Shown here piece by piece: positions 15,278 through 25,123 of a DNA stretch of 64,000 nt (the first letter of the stretch is position 1; each line of letters begins with the position of its first letter). The stretch is from NCBI RefSeq assembly GCF_009729855.1, contig NZ_WODA01000025.1, positions 744,001-808,000 of the forward strand, in the 5' to 3' direction. The notes below the pieces were generated by a model. That model had not been told where the DNA came from and did not search any database. It worked only from the letters and a program-made list of their open reading frames with translations. The translations under genes were made by a program, and so were the position numbers. The DNA comes from Agromyces luteolus. GTDB lineage: Bacteria > Actinomycetota > Actinomycetes > Actinomycetales > Microbacteriaceae.

Positions 15278-16231
15278 TCAGCTGATCCCGACGTCCGACC
15301 CGATCCGCCAGGAACGCCCCGGATCCAGCCGAGCGCCGGGCCCGAGGTCGCACGGCGTCACCGCGGTGAGGAACACCGCCACGGGCTCGGCGCAGAGCTC
15401 GTCGAGCCCGACGACGTGACCGAGGGGGATGCTCGCAGCCGCGAGCCGCTCGGACTCCCCCGCCGACTGGGGGGCCAGGCGCGCCTGCATCCATCCGCCG
15501 AGCGCGCGGACGGCGGCGGCGGTGAGCACGCCCTCGGGTGCGCCGCCGATGCCGATCACGAGGTCGAGGTCGCCGTCGGCGCGCGCGGCGCGCAGGCACC
15601 GCTCGACGTCGCCGTGCACGAAGCGCTCGACGTTCGCCCCGGTCGCCTCGGCCGCCTCGGCGATCGCCTCGTTCCGCGGCCGGTCCTGCACCGCGACCCG
15701 CACGTCCGACACCGGCACGCCGCGAGCCTCGGCGATGCGCGCGATCGCCTCGCGGACCGGCGCGTCGATCTCGAGCCCCGGCACCCGCGAGACGAGCTTC
15801 GCCATGTAGTGCGCCGGCCCGATGTCGAGGAACCCGTCGCGCGGCGCGACCGCGAGGATGGCCATCGCGCCGGGCAGGCCCTCCGCGGCGAGGCTCGTGC
15901 CGTCGACCGGGTCGACCGCGACGTCGACGGCCGGACCGTCCCCGTTCCCGAACCGCTCGCCGAGGTGGAGCATCGGCGCTTCGTCCTTCTCGCCCTCGCC
16001 GACGACGACGCGGCCGTCGACGGCCAGCCCCGCGAGCGCCGATCGCATCGCCGCGACCGCGGCGCCGTCGACCGCGTCGCGGTCCCGCGATCCGACGAAC
16101 GGCACCGCGGCGAGCGCGGCGACTCGCACCGCTCCGGCGAATCCGTCGATGAGCGCCGCATCGCGGACGTCGAGCGGCGTGGCGGTCTCGCTCGGGCGGT
16201 CGGGGTCGTTGGGTCCTGCATCCTGCTGCAC
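15278..16231 (-). CDS. Second, divergent GlpX-like bisphosphatase
   Basis: A 317-residue paralogue of the neighbouring GlpX. The metal-site motifs are kept: VVVGEGEKDEAPML, VDVAVDPVDGTSLAAEG, and GIGGAPEGVLTAAAVRALGGWMQ. The C-terminal region differs. After FLTAVTPCD it ends with LDPGRSWRIGSDVGIS and lacks the GTIRRIVADHLVEKW block of the first copy. The N-terminus is also different and Pro/Asp-rich. It should be an active sugar bisphosphatase, but the preferred substrate may differ (for example sedoheptulose-1,7-bisphosphate or another sugar diphosphate). GTG start at 16231. It is divergent from the class II aldolase gene. Confidence 0.85.
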   Translation of the reverse strand: MQQDAGPNDPDRPSETATPLDVRDAALIDGFAGAVRVAALAAVPFVGSRDRDAVDGAAVAAMRSALAGLAVDGRVVVGEGEKDEAPMLHLGERFGNGDGPAVDVAVDPVDGTSLAAEGLPGAMAILAVAPRDGFLDIGPAHYMAKLVSRVPGLEIDAPVREAIARIAEARGVPVSDVRVAVQDRPRNEAIAEAAEATGANVERFVHGDVERCLRAARADGDLDLVIGIGGAPEGVLTAAAVRALGGWMQARLAPQSAGESERLAAASIPLGHVVGLDELCAEPVAVFLTAVTPCDLGPGARLDPGRSWRIGSDVGIS

Positions 16232-16284
16232 GCGTCAATCCTGCCGCGCGAGCCGCGGCATCCGGCACCCCTTGCGAATCGCAC

Positions 16285-16313
16285 CTGAGGCGATCTCGAC
16301 ACGTCGGTAGACT
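16285..16313 (+). promoter_or_regulatory. Promoter of the class II aldolase gene
   Basis: CTGAGG (16285-16290) and TAGACT (16308-16313) are 17 bp apart and precede the aldolase gene by 35 bp, leaving room for its GAAGGAG ribosome site. Confidence 0.5.
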
Positions 16314-16348
16314 CGTGCCGATCCCACTCACCTCCGAAGGAGCAAGGT

Positions 16349-17380
16349 ATGCCCATCGCAACGCCCGAGCAGTACGCCGAGATGCTCGACACCGCCAAGG
16401 CCAAGGGTTTCGCCTTCCCGGCGATCAACGTCTCGAGCTCCCAGACGCTCAACGCGGTGCTGCAGGGCCTCACCGAGTCGGGTTCCGACGGCATCATCCA
16501 GGTGACCACGGGCGGCGCCGACTACTTCGCCGGCCACACGGTCAAGGCCCGCGCCGCCGGCGCCCTCGCGTTCGCTCGGTTCGCGCACGAGGTCGCGAAG
16601 GCCTACCCGGTGACCGTGGCACTGCACACCGACCACTGCCCGAAGAACGCGCTCGACGACTTCGTGTACCCGCTCATCGCCGCCTCGGAGGAGGAGGTGA
16701 AGGCCGGCCGCAACCCGATCTTCCAGTCGCACATGTGGGACGGCTCGGCCGTGCCGCTCGAGGAGAACCTCGAGATCGCGAAGGAGATCCTCCCGCGCAT
16801 GAAGGCGATCGACGCGATCCTCGAGGTCGAGATCGGCGTCGTCGGCGGCGAGGAGGACGGCGTCAAGCACGAGGGCTCGAACGAGGCCCTCTACACGACC
16901 CTGAACGACGCGATCGCGGCCGTCGAGGCGCTCGGCCTCGGCGACCAGGGCCGGTACATGGCGGCCCTGACGTTCGGCAACGTGCACGGCGTCTACGCGC
17001 CCGGCAACGTGAAGCTCCGCCCCGCGCTGCTCAAGGAGATCCAGGACGGCCTCGCGGAGAAGTACGGGACGGGCGAGAAGCCGCTCGACCTCGTCTTCCA
17101 CGGCGGCTCGGGCTCGACCGACGCCGAGATCGCCGAGGCGGTCGCCAACGGCGTCGTGAAGATGAACATCGACACCGACACGCAGTACGCCTTCACGCGC
17201 TCGGTCGCCGGCTACATGTTCGGCAACTACGACGGCGTGCTGAAGGTCGACGGCTCGGTCGGCAACAAGAAGCAGTACGACCCGCGCGCGTGGGGCAAGG
17301 TCGCCGAGTCGGCCATGGCGGTCCGCGTCGGCGAGGCCACGCGTCAGCTCGGCTCGGCCGGCAACTCGCTCACGGCGTAG
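16349..17380 (+). CDS. fbaA: Class II fructose-bisphosphate aldolase
   Basis: A 343-residue zinc aldolase that interconverts fructose-1,6-bisphosphate with dihydroxyacetone phosphate and glyceraldehyde-3-phosphate. Motifs: the zinc and catalytic site ALHTDHCPKNALDD, LEVEIGVVGGEEDG, the zinc His in FGNVHGVYAPGN, FHGGSGS (phosphate loop with zinc His), and VKMNIDTDTQYA. GAAGGAG lies 8 nt before the ATG. The gene sits next to two glpX-type genes, so aldolase and bisphosphatase, which are consecutive steps of gluconeogenesis, are encoded back to back. The downstream membrane-protein gene starts 9 nt after the stop. Confidence 0.97.
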   Translation: MPIATPEQYAEMLDTAKAKGFAFPAINVSSSQTLNAVLQGLTESGSDGIIQVTTGGADYFAGHTVKARAAGALAFARFAHEVAKAYPVTVALHTDHCPKNALDDFVYPLIAASEEEVKAGRNPIFQSHMWDGSAVPLEENLEIAKEILPRMKAIDAILEVEIGVVGGEEDGVKHEGSNEALYTTLNDAIAAVEALGLGDQGRYMAALTFGNVHGVYAPGNVKLRPALLKEIQDGLAEKYGTGEKPLDLVFHGGSGSTDAEIAEAVANGVVKMNIDTDTQYAFTRSVAGYMFGNYDGVLKVDGSVGNKKQYDPRAWGKVAESAMAVRVGEATRQLGSAGNSLTA

Positions 17381-17388
17381 GGCGACGG

Positions 17389-18009
17389 ATGACGCAGGAC
17401 GAGGCCGCTCGGAACGGGACGCCGGAGCGCGCCGACGACGGCGCCGCTCCCCCGCCGCGCGACGAGCGGCCTCGCCCGCAGTACGGCGAGTACGCGCCCG
17501 AGGGCTGGTCGTGGCAGCCGCCGGGTGACGACCGAACGGATGCCGCGGCATCCGCACCGGCCACGCCGCCCCCGCCGCCCGCCGCCACGCCGGTCGGCGC
17601 GCCCGGATCGGGAGCGGCCGACGGGGCGGCCCGACCGCCGCGCACGATCGACCGGTTCTTCACGATCCTGCTGCTGGCGCTCGGCGCGATCGGGGCGTGG
17701 AACACGTCGGTGAGCCTGCAGCAGCTCCCCGGCGCCATCCAGGGCGTCTACACCGACCAGGGGGTCGGCACCTACTCGCCGCAGCCGTGGCTGCCGACGC
17801 TCGCCCTGATCGGCACCGTCTTCATGCTGGCGCTCTACGCGGCCGTGCTCGGCTGGTCGATCATGCGCCTCCGCGCGCGCAGGCTCGCGTTCTGGGTGCC
17901 CCTCGTCGGCGGTGCCGTGGCGTTCCTCGCGACGATGGTGCTGACCTCGATCGTGTTCTTCACCGACCCGACGTTCCAGTCGTACCTGGAGCGCATGACG
18001 GGCGTCTGA
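17389..18009 (+). CDS. DUF6264-like membrane protein
   Basis: A 206-residue protein. Residues 1-85 are a Pro/Ala/Asp-rich cytoplasmic segment with the block RPQYGEYAPEGW, which I recall from actinobacterial DUF6264 proteins. Then come three hydrophobic helices (about 88-108, 130-155, 165-188) with a Gly/Tyr loop between the first two. No catalytic motif. It starts 9 nt after the aldolase stop codon, so it is probably co-transcribed. Function unknown. A perfect GGATGCC palindrome (17537-17554) encodes part of the linker (TDAAAS). Confidence 0.7.
   Translation: MTQDEAARNGTPERADDGAAPPPRDERPRPQYGEYAPEGWSWQPPGDDRTDAAASAPATPPPPPAATPVGAPGSGAADGAARPPRTIDRFFTILLLALGAIGAWNTSVSLQQLPGAIQGVYTDQGVGTYSPQPWLPTLALIGTVFMLALYAAVLGWSIMRLRARRLAFWVPLVGGAVAFLATMVLTSIVFFTDPTFQSYLERMTGV
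17537..17554. repeat. Perfect palindrome CGGATGCCGCGGCATCCG
   Basis: Second identical copy of the 18-bp palindrome, inside the linker-coding part of the DUF6264-like gene. It encodes D-A-A-A-S with GAT and GCA codons that are otherwise avoided here. Confidence 0.85.
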
Positions 18010-18021
18010 CGCCGCCCACGT

Positions 18022-19107
18022 TCAGGCGTTCGCGCCCGCCCGGTTGCGCCCGCCGATCGCGCGTGCGTCGCGGTTGCCCTGCAGGTCCTTGCGGAGCTCC
18101 TTCGGCAGCGAGAACATGAGGTCCTCCTCGGCCGTCTTGACCTCTTCGACCTCGCCGAAGCCGGCGTCCTCGAGCTCGAGGAGCACCTCCTTCACGAGTC
18201 CCTCGGGCACCGACGCGCCGCTCGTGACACCGACCGTCTCGACGCCCTCGAGCCACTCCTGCTTGACCTCGGTCGAGTAGTCGACCCGGTACGCGGCCTT
18301 CGCGCCGTACTCGAGGGCGACCTCGACGAGGCGCACGCTGTTGGACGAGTTGGCGGAGCCGACGACGATCACGAGATCGGCGCTCTGCGCGACCTTCTTG
18401 ATCGCGACCTGACGGTTCTGCGTGGCGTAGCAGATGTCGTCGGAGGGCGGATCCTGCAGGTTCGGGAACCGCTCGCGCAGGCGCCGGACGGTCTCCATGG
18501 TCTCGTCGACGCTGAGCGTGGTCTGCGAGAGCCACACGACCTTCTCGGGGTCGCGCACCTCGATGTTCGGCACGTCGTCGGGGCTGTTCACGAGCGTGAC
18601 GTGGTCGGGCGCCTCGCCGGCGGTGCCCTCCACCTCCTCGTGTCCCTCGTGGCCGATGAGCAGGATCTCGTAGTCGTCGCGGGCGAAGCGCACGGCCTCG
18701 CGGTGCACCTTCGTGACGAGCGGGCACGTCGCGTCGATCGCGTGCAGGCCGCGCTCGGCGGCCGAGTTCACGACCGCGGGCGAGACGCCGTGGGCGCTGA
18801 AGACGACGTGAGCGCCCTCGGGCACCTCGTCGACCTCCTCGACGAAGATCGCGCCGCGCTTCTCGAGTTCGGTCACGACGTGGATGTTGTGCACGATCTG
18901 CTTGCGCACGTACACGGGCGCGCCGTAGTGGTCGAGCGCCTTCTCGACGGCGATCACGGCCCGGTCGACGCCCGCGCAGTAGCCGCGCGGCGCCGCGAGC
19001 AGCACCTTCTTGGGTCCTCGGGCGGGGATATCCTTGAGCCGGCCGCGCACGCTCGGGATCCGAGGCATGCCGAGGTCGATTCGCGGGGCATCCGTCAAGC
19101 TCGTCAC
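18022..19107 (-). CDS. ispH: 4-hydroxy-3-methylbut-2-enyl diphosphate reductase
   Basis: A 361-residue Fe-S enzyme, the last step of the MEP isoprenoid pathway (HMBPP to IPP and DMAPP). The three cluster cysteines are visible in [28 protein letters not shown] and [11 protein letters not shown]. Substrate-binding [12 protein letters not shown] and [12 protein letters not shown] are also present. I choose GTG at 19107 because TAGGAT (19120-19115 on the minus strand) ends 7 nt upstream, the leaderless pattern common in this window; ATG at 19116 overlaps that box. It is divergent from xseA. The prenyltransferases at 26304 and 62542 depend on its product. Confidence 0.96.
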   Translation of the reverse strand: MTSLTDAPRIDLGMPRIPSVRGRLKDIPARGPKKVLLAAPRGYCAGVDRAVIAVEKALDHYGAPVYVRKQIVHNIHVVTELEKRGAIFVEEVDEVPEGAHVVFSAHGVSPAVVNSAAERGLHAIDATCPLVTKVHREAVRFARDDYEILLIGHEGHEEVEGTAGEAPDHVTLVNSPDDVPNIEVRDPEKVVWLSQTTLSVDETMETVRRLRERFPNLQDPPSDDICYATQNRQVAIKKVAQSADLVIVVGSANSSNSVRLVEVALEYGAKAAYRVDYSTEVKQEWLEGVETVGVTSGASVPEGLVKEVLLELEDAGFGEVEEVKTAEEDLMFSLPKELRKDLQGNRDARAIGGRNRAGANA

Positions 19108-19153
19108 GGAGGCCATCCTACGCGGGCGGTGATGACGGGCTGCTGGGAGGCGC

Positions 19154-20377
19154 ATGGCACAGGGTCCCACCACCCGAGAGTCGCCCTGGCCGGTCTCGGT
19201 GCTCTCGGCGAAGCTGAAGGAGTACCTCGACCGCCTCGGCACGGTGTGGATCGAGGGCGAGATCACGCAGTGGGGCGTGTCCGCCGGCAACGTCTACGGC
19301 AAGCTGAAGGACCTCGAGACGGATGCCACGGTGTCCTTCACGATCTGGTCGTCGACGCGCGCGAAGCTCACCGAGCAGTTCAAGGCGGGCGACCACGCCG
19401 TCGGCCTCGTGAAGCCCAACTGGTGGGTCAAGGGCGGCTCGCTCACGATGCAGGTCTTCGACCTCCGCCACGTCGGACTCGGCGACCTGCTCGAGCGGCT
19501 CGAGCGGCTGCGCGCGCAACTGGCCGCCGAGGGCCTGTTCGCCGCCGACCGCAAGCGGCCGCTCCCGTTCCTGCCGCGCGTCATCGGCCTGGTCACCGGC
19601 AGGGACAGCGATGCCGAGACGGACGTCGTGCGCAACGCCCGCCTGCGCTGGCCCGCCGTGGAGTTCCGGACGGCGTACGCGGCGGTGCAGGGCGACCGGT
19701 GCGCGCCCGAGGTGGCCGGCGCCATCCGTCGCCTCGATGCCGATCCCGAGGTCGACGTCATCATCGTCGCGCGCGGCGGCGGCGACTTCCAGAACCTGCT
19801 GGGGTTCAGCGACGAACGCGTCGTGCGGGCCGCGGCCGCGGCATCCACCCCCATCGTCAGTGCGATCGGCCACGAGGCCGACCGCCCCCTGCTCGACGAG
19901 GTCGCCGACCTCCGGGCGTCGACGCCGACGGATGCCGCGAAGCGCGTCGTGCCCGACGTCGCCGAGGAGCTCATCCGCGTCGAGCAGGCCCGCACGCGCC
20001 TGCGCATGCGGGTCACCACGCTCGTGAACCACGAGATCGACCGGCTCGGGCACCTGCGGAGCCGGCCGGCGCTCGCCGACCCGGGCTGGATGATCGACCG
20101 GCGCGCCGAGGAGGTCACGCGGTGGGTCGCGCGCGGCAGCGAGCTCGCCGAACGCGCGATCGAGCGCGCGTCCGTCCGCACCGCCGAGCTGCGGTCGCAG
20201 CTGCGCGCCCTGTCCCCGCTCGCGACCCTGCAGCGCGGGTACGCGATCGTGCAGCGCGAGCACGACGGCGTGCTCACGAGCCCCGAGCAGGCGCCGGACG
20301 GCACCGCGCTGCGGATCACGCTCGCCGAGGGCCGTCTCGCGGCGACATCTCGGGGAGCGGTCGGCGAGGCCGAATAG
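19154..20377 (+). CDS. xseA: Exodeoxyribonuclease VII large subunit
   Basis: A 407-residue catalytic subunit that degrades single-stranded DNA from both ends. It has an N-terminal OB fold ([27 protein letters not shown]), a middle domain with [20 protein letters not shown], the conserved [19 protein letters not shown] and [23 protein letters not shown], and a C-terminal coiled-coil ending [23 protein letters not shown] precedes the ATG. The next gene, xseB, starts at its stop codon, so the two subunits are made together. Confidence 0.96.
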   Translation: MAQGPTTRESPWPVSVLSAKLKEYLDRLGTVWIEGEITQWGVSAGNVYGKLKDLETDATVSFTIWSSTRAKLTEQFKAGDHAVGLVKPNWWVKGGSLTMQVFDLRHVGLGDLLERLERLRAQLAAEGLFAADRKRPLPFLPRVIGLVTGRDSDAETDVVRNARLRWPAVEFRTAYAAVQGDRCAPEVAGAIRRLDADPEVDVIIVARGGGDFQNLLGFSDERVVRAAAAASTPIVSAIGHEADRPLLDEVADLRASTPTDAAKRVVPDVAEELIRVEQARTRLRMRVTTLVNHEIDRLGHLRSRPALADPGWMIDRRAEEVTRWVARGSELAERAIERASVRTAELRSQLRALSPLATLQRGYAIVQREHDGVLTSPEQAPDGTALRITLAEGRLAATSRGAVGEAE

Positions 20378-20387
20378 AATGCCCTCC

Positions 20388-20672
20388 ATGCCCCCCACTT
20401 CGACGGATGTCGCCGAGCTCAGCTACGAGCAGGCGCGCGACGAGCTCGTGCGCGTCGTCGCCGAGCTCGAGCAGGGTTCCGCGACGCTCGAGCAGTCGCT
20501 GGCGCTGTGGGAGCGGGGCGAGGCGCTCGCGCAGCGGTGCGAGGAGTGGCTCGTCGGGGCGAAGGCGCGCCTCGACGCGGCGCGTGCCGGCGCGACGGCC
20601 GCGGCAGGCGCCGGCGGCGCTGCCACCGCCACGGCACCCGACGCACTCGACCTCGACGGCGGCGAGGCCTGA
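20388..20672 (+). CDS. xseB: Exodeoxyribonuclease VII small subunit
   Basis: A 94-residue protein with the XseB core [43 protein letters not shown], which forms the helical bundle that binds the XseA coiled coils. A 30-residue Ala/Gly tail follows. Two in-frame ATGs exist at 20379 and 20388. TAGAAT at 20375-20380 overlaps the xseA stop and ends 7 nt before the second ATG, so an internal leaderless promoter would start translation at 20388. Its TGA overlaps the ATG of the next gene (TGATG). Confidence 0.93.
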   Translation: MPPTSTDVAELSYEQARDELVRVVAELEQGSATLEQSLALWERGEALAQRCEEWLVGAKARLDAARAGATAAAGAGGAATATAPDALDLDGGEA

Positions 20673-21313
20673 TGGCCGCGCGCGCACCGCGGGTCGTCGC
20701 CGAGCTCGGCCGCCCCGAGACCCCGCAGGAGACCGCCGACCGCAAGGCCGAGCAGTCCCGCAAGCACCGCGAGCGCCAGACGCTGCGCAACCTCATCGGC
20801 TCCCTCCTCGCGTGCGTCGCCGTCGTCGCGCTCATCGTGCTGCTCGTGCCGCGCAGCGACACCCCGATCGAGCGCGACATCGACGTGGCATCCGTCGCCG
20901 ACCAGGCGCAGGTCGGCATCGACGAACCGCTCGCCGTGCCCGAGCTGCCCGACGGCTGGCGGTCGAACGCGGCCGAGCTCCGCACGCGCGACGCCGACGG
21001 CATCACCGCGTGGTACGCCGGCTACCTCACGCCGACCGACGAGTACGCGGGCATGTACCAGGGGCTCGGCGCGAACCCGACGTGGACCGCCGAGCTGCTG
21101 AAGAACACGATCGCCACGGGGGTCGTCTCGATCGACGGCGTCGAGTGGACCGTCTACGACAACCGCGACACCGACGCCGACGTCGGCAACGCGCGGTACG
21201 GACTCGTGGCCGAAGCGGGCGAGAGCACCTTCGTGCTGCTCGGCACCGCGACCCCCGAGGAGTTCGAGACCCTCGCCGGCGCGCTCGCGCCGGCGATCGA
21301 CGCGCAGCGCTGA
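20672..21313 (+). CDS. DUF4245-family membrane-anchored protein
   Basis: A 213-residue protein with a charged N-terminus (DRKAEQSRKHRERQTLRNL), one membrane helix at about residues 42-63, and an extracytoplasmic domain with LPDGWRSNAAELRTRDADGITAWYAGYLTP and GVEWTVYDNRDTDADVGNARYGLV. This matches the DUF4245 family that lies near xseB, fum and glpX in mycobacteria. Function unknown; the conserved outer domain suggests an envelope role. It overlaps xseB by 1 nt, and the carbonic anhydrase gene follows after 11 bp. Confidence 0.8.
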   Translation: MAARAPRVVAELGRPETPQETADRKAEQSRKHRERQTLRNLIGSLLACVAVVALIVLLVPRSDTPIERDIDVASVADQAQVGIDEPLAVPELPDGWRSNAAELRTRDADGITAWYAGYLTPTDEYAGMYQGLGANPTWTAELLKNTIATGVVSIDGVEWTVYDNRDTDADVGNARYGLVAEAGESTFVLLGTATPEEFETLAGALAPAIDAQR

Positions 21314-21324
21314 GAGGAGCGGCC

Positions 21325-21978
21325 GTGAGCAAGCCCGCATCCGCACGACCGAACACCCCCGCCGAGACGTGGCGCGAGCTGCGTGCCGGCAACGCCCGGT
21401 TCGTGGCCGGGGCGCCCATGCACCCGAGACAGGACGTCGAGCGCCGCACCGAGCTGGCCAACCACCAGCGCCCGCTCGTCGCGATCTTCGGCTGCAGCGA
21501 CTCGCGCCTCTCGGCCGAGATCATCTTCGACGTCGGCCTCGGCGACGCGTTCGTCGTGCGCAACGCCGGGCAGGTGCCCTCCGACTCCGTGCTCGGGTCG
21601 CTGGAGTACGCCGTCGCGGTCCTCGGCGTCCCGCTCATCCTCGTGCTCGGACACGACGAGTGCGGCGCCGTGCGCGCCGCGATCGACTCGCAGGCCGAGG
21701 ACGCGGCTCCGCTGCCGGCGCACATCCGGGGCATCGTCGACGAGATCGTGCCCGCCGTGCGCAAGGTCGCGGGCATCGACGAGGGCGCGATCGCGACCGA
21801 CCACATCGACGCCGGGTACGTCGGGCGCGAGCACCTCCGCAACACCGTGGCGCAGCTGCTCGAGCGCTCCGAGGTGATCAGCGACGCGATCGCAGCGGGT
21901 ACGCTGGCTGTCGTCGGCGCGAACTACCGCCTGCTCGAGGGCCGCGCCGAGACCGACGTCGTCGTCGGTCGCATCTGA
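21325..21978 (+). CDS. Beta-class carbonic anhydrase
   Basis: A 217-residue zinc enzyme interconverting CO2 and bicarbonate. Zinc ligands and the catalytic dyad are intact: C57 and D59 in [10 protein letters not shown]110 and C113 in LGHDECGAV. The R61 partner of D59 and the loop VVRNAGQ are also present. It is a typical length for beta-class enzymes and has no signal peptide, so it is cytoplasmic. GTG start at 21325 with GAGAGGAGC just upstream. It lies between the DUF4245 gene and fumC in one run of plus-strand genes. Confidence 0.93.
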   Translation: MSKPASARPNTPAETWRELRAGNARFVAGAPMHPRQDVERRTELANHQRPLVAIFGCSDSRLSAEIIFDVGLGDAFVVRNAGQVPSDSVLGSLEYAVAVLGVPLILVLGHDECGAVRAAIDSQAEDAAPLPAHIRGIVDEIVPAVRKVAGIDEGAIATDHIDAGYVGREHLRNTVAQLLERSEVISDAIAAGTLAVVGANYRLLEGRAETDVVVGRI

Positions 21979-22036
21979 CGCCGCCGGCGGCATCCCACCG
22001 CCGCGCCGCACGTTCCGAATCGAAGGGGAGCACACC

Positions 22037-23452
22037 GTGGTGGACAACGCCGCCGACTACCGGATCGAACACGACACGATGGGCGAGGTGCGGGTCCCCG
22101 CAGCGGCGCTCTATCGCGCCCAGACGCAGCGCGCGGTCGAGAACTTCCCGATCTCGGGCTCCGGCCTCGAGCCCGCCCAGATCGCCGCGCTCGCCCGCAT
22201 CAAGAAGTCCGCGGCGCTGGCCAACGCACGTCTCGGGGTCCTCGACCGGCAGCTCGCCCAGGCGATCGCCGACGCCGCCGACGACGTCATCGCCGGCGCG
22301 CACGGCTTCGCCGAGCACTTCCCGGTCGACGTGTACCAGACGGGCTCCGGCACGTCCTCGAACATGAACATGAACGAGGTGCTGGCGACGATCGCGACGC
22401 AGAAGCTCGGCAGCGCCGTCCACCCGAACGACCACGTCAACGCCTCGCAGTCCTCCAACGACGTCTTCCCGACGTCGGTGCACATCGCCGTGACCGCCGC
22501 GCTCATCGACGATCTCATCCCGGCGCTCGACCACCTCGCGGTGGCCCTCGAGTCCAAGGCGGAGGCCTGGGCCGGCGTGGTGAAGGCCGGTCGCACGCAC
22601 CTGATGGACGCCACGCCCGTCACCCTCGGCCAGGAGTTCGGCGGCTACGCCCGGCAGGTCCGCCTCGGCATCGAGCGCGTCCGCACGGCGCTCCCCCGCG
22701 TCGCCGAGGTCCCGCTCGGCGGAACGGCGGTGGGCACCGGCATCAACACGCCCGCCGGCTTCCCCCAGCTCGTGATCGAACTGCTCCAGCAGGAGACCGA
22801 ACTGCCCATCACCGAGGCGGCCGACCACTTCGAGGCGCAGGCCAACCGCGACGGCCTCGTCGACGCGTCGGGCGCGCTGCGCACGATCGCGGTGAGCCTC
22901 ACGAAGATCTGCAACGACCTCCGGTGGATGGGCTCGGGCCCGAACACCGGGCTCGGCGAGCTGTTCATCCCCGACCTCCAGCCCGGCTCGTCGATCATGC
23001 CCGGCAAGGTCAACCCCGTCGTCCCCGAGGCCGTCCTCATGGTCGCCTCGCGCGTCGTCGGCAACGACGCCACGATCGCGTGGGCCGGCGCCTCCGGGTC
23101 CTTCGAGCTCAACGTGCAGATCCCCGTCATGGGCACCGCCCTGCTCGAGTCGATCCGCCTGCTCTCGAACTCGGTTCGCGTGCTCGCCGACAAGACCGTC
23201 GACGGCCTCCAGGTGAACGAGGCCCGCACGACGGCGCTCGCCGGCATGTCGCCCTCGATCGTCACGCCGCTCAACAAGATCATCGGCTACGAGGCCGCGG
23301 CGAAGATCGCGAAGCACTCGGTCGCCAAGGGCATCACGGTCCGCGAGGCCGTGATCGACCTCGGCCACGTGGAGCGCGGCGACCTCACCGAGGCCCAGCT
23401 CGACGAGGCGCTGCACCTGCTCTCGATGACTCGGCCGCCGCAGCAGGGCTGA
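22037..23452 (+). CDS. fumC: Class II fumarate hydratase
   Basis: A 471-residue TCA-cycle enzyme converting fumarate and malate, homotetrameric and cytoplasmic. Signatures: [35 protein letters not shown], the active-site [16 protein letters not shown], and the C-terminal superfamily signature [15 protein letters not shown] start at 22037 with GAAGGGGAG upstream. It is the last gene of the xseA-fumC run, and a long symmetrical hairpin follows 27 bp after its stop codon. Confidence 0.97.
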   Translation: MVDNAADYRIEHDTMGEVRVPAAALYRAQTQRAVENFPISGSGLEPAQIAALARIKKSAALANARLGVLDRQLAQAIADAADDVIAGAHGFAEHFPVDVYQTGSGTSSNMNMNEVLATIATQKLGSAVHPNDHVNASQSSNDVFPTSVHIAVTAALIDDLIPALDHLAVALESKAEAWAGVVKAGRTHLMDATPVTLGQEFGGYARQVRLGIERVRTALPRVAEVPLGGTAVGTGINTPAGFPQLVIELLQQETELPITEAADHFEAQANRDGLVDASGALRTIAVSLTKICNDLRWMGSGPNTGLGELFIPDLQPGSSIMPGKVNPVVPEAVLMVASRVVGNDATIAWAGASGSFELNVQIPVMGTALLESIRLLSNSVRVLADKTVDGLQVNEARTTALAGMSPSIVTPLNKIIGYEAAAKIAKHSVAKGITVREAVIDLGHVERGDLTEAQLDEALHLLSMTRPPQQG

Positions 23453-23479
23453 GCCCGCGGCATCCGCTCGCCCCTGACG

Positions 23480-23522
23480 ACGACGGCCCCGGAATCCGCG
23501 TTCGCGGTTCCGGGGCCGTCGT
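23480..23522. terminator. Bidirectional terminator between fumC and phoH
   Basis: ACGACGGCCCCGGAA (23480-23494) and TTCCGGGGCCGTCGT (23508-23522) pair perfectly over 15 bp, with a further 3-bp stem inside the loop. It lies between two convergent genes and is symmetrical, so it can end transcription from both sides. No T tract. Confidence 0.85.
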
Positions 23523-23562
23523 GCGTCCGTCGGGCCGTCGGGCGCCGGACGGGCGCCGGACC

Positions 23563-24951
23563 TCAGGCGAGCTCGGCGCCGTCGAGCATCTCGGAGACCA
23601 GTGCGGCGATCGCCGAGCGCTCCGACCTCGTGAGCGTGATGTGGGCGAAGAGCGGATGCCCCTTCAGCGTCTCGATCACGCTCGCGACGCCGTCGTGGCG
23701 GCCGACGCGCAGGTTGTCGCGCTGGGCGACGTCGTGCGTGAGCACCACGCGCGAGTTCTGCCCGACGCGGCTGAGGACCGTGAGCAGGACGTTCCGCTCG
23801 AGCGACTGCGCCTCGTCGACGATCACGTACGCGTCGTGCAGCGAACGGCCGCGGATGTGCGTGAGCGGCAGCACCTCGAGGATGCCGCGGTCGACGACCT
23901 CGTCGAGCACGTTGTCGGAGACGAGTGCGCCGAGGGTGTCGAACACCGCCTGCGCCCAGGGGTTCATCTTCTCGCCCTGGTCGCCGGGCAGATAGCCGAG
24001 CTCTTGGCCGCCCACCGCGTACAGCGGCCGGAAGACCATGATCTTCTTGTGCTGCTGCCGTTCGAGCACGGCCTCGAGCCCCGCGCAGAGCGCGAGCGCC
24101 GACTTGCCGGTCCCCGCCCGACCGCCGAGCGAGACGATGCCGATCTCGGGGTCGAGCAGCAGGTCGATGGCCAGTCGCTGCTCGGCCGAGCGGCCGTGCA
24201 CGCCGAACGCCTCGCGGTCGCCGCGGACCAGGCGCACCTCGCGGTCGCCGACGACCCTGGCGAGTGCCGACCCGCGGTCGGATTGGATCACGAGGCCGGT
24301 GTTGACGGGCAGGCCCGCGGCCGCGGCCGTCTCGAGGCGCTCGTGCTCGTAGAGCTTCGCCATGTCGTTCGAGCCCAGGGCGACCTCCGCCATGCCGGTC
24401 CACCCCGAGTCGACGGCGAGCTCGGCGCGGTACTCCTGCGCGTCGAGGCCGATCGAGGCGGCCTTGATGCGAAGCGGCAGGTCCTTGGAGACGACCGTCA
24501 CCGCGACGCCGTCGTTCGAGAGGTTCATCGCGCACGCCAGGATGCGAGAGTCGTTGTCGGCCAGCTGCAGCCCGCTCGGCAGCACCGACAGGCTCGAGTG
24601 GTTCAGTTCGACCCGGAGGGACCCCCCGTCCCCGACGGGGATGGGGAAGTCGAGCCGTTCGTGCTGCACGCGCAGGTCGTCGAGCAGCCGCAGCGCGGCC
24701 CGGGCGAAGTACCCGATCTCGGGGTCGTTGCGCTTGGCCTCGAGCTCCGTGATGACGACGACCGGCAGCACCACCGGGTGCTCCGCGAATCGGAACAGGG
24801 CACGCGGGTCCGAGAGCAGCACCGACGTGTCGAGCACGTAGGTCCGTTCGTCCTGCGCGGCACCCCCGGGTGACGCCTCGCCCGGACGGCGCTCGTGCTG
24901 CGCGTCCGGCTCGACCGGTCCGAGGGGCTTGATGGGATCGACAGAGGTCAC
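23563..24951 (-). CDS. phoH2: PhoH2: PIN-domain ribonuclease fused to PhoH ATPase
   Basis: A 462-residue two-domain protein. Residues 36-165 form a PIN nuclease domain with acidic positions D41 (VLDTSVLL), E69 (ITELEAKR), D134 (ADNDSR) and D157 (SKDLPL). Residues 250-460 form a PhoH ATPase with Walker A GRAGTGKS (277-284) and Walker [12 protein letters not shown]. In mycobacteria PhoH2 is an ATP-dependent RNA helicase/ribonuclease paired with an antitoxin-like phoAT; I see no antitoxin gene upstream here. GTG start at 24951, with GGAGCGG before it. The 172-bp gap upstream shows nothing distinctive. Confidence 0.92.
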   Translation of the reverse strand: MTSVDPIKPLGPVEPDAQHERRPGEASPGGAAQDERTYVLDTSVLLSDPRALFRFAEHPVVLPVVVITELEAKRNDPEIGYFARAALRLLDDLRVQHERLDFPIPVGDGGSLRVELNHSSLSVLPSGLQLADNDSRILACAMNLSNDGVAVTVVSKDLPLRIKAASIGLDAQEYRAELAVDSGWTGMAEVALGSNDMAKLYEHERLETAAAAGLPVNTGLVIQSDRGSALARVVGDREVRLVRGDREAFGVHGRSAEQRLAIDLLLDPEIGIVSLGGRAGTGKSALALCAGLEAVLERQQHKKIMVFRPLYAVGGQELGYLPGDQGEKMNPWAQAVFDTLGALVSDNVLDEVVDRGILEVLPLTHIRGRSLHDAYVIVDEAQSLERNVLLTVLSRVGQNSRVVLTHDVAQRDNLRVGRHDGVASVIETLKGHPLFAHITLTRSERSAIAALVSEMLDGAELA

Positions 24952-25123
24952 GACCGCTCCTGCCCCGAGCTCTCGCTCGGCTCACACGCCGGCCGGCGAT
25001 CCTCCCACGAGCGGTTCACGAGCCGACTCGACCGGGCGCCTTGCCCGATGTCCTGACGGTACGTCCGACCGGCGACATCCGCCCAAGCGACACGCGGCGC
25101 GACATCCGCTGTTCACAATCGGG

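Noticed and set aside
21878-24985. A minus-strand frame of about 1035 codons opposite fumC and phoH2
   Set aside because: It is the antisense of fumC and a shifted frame of phoH2, with no recognisable motif.
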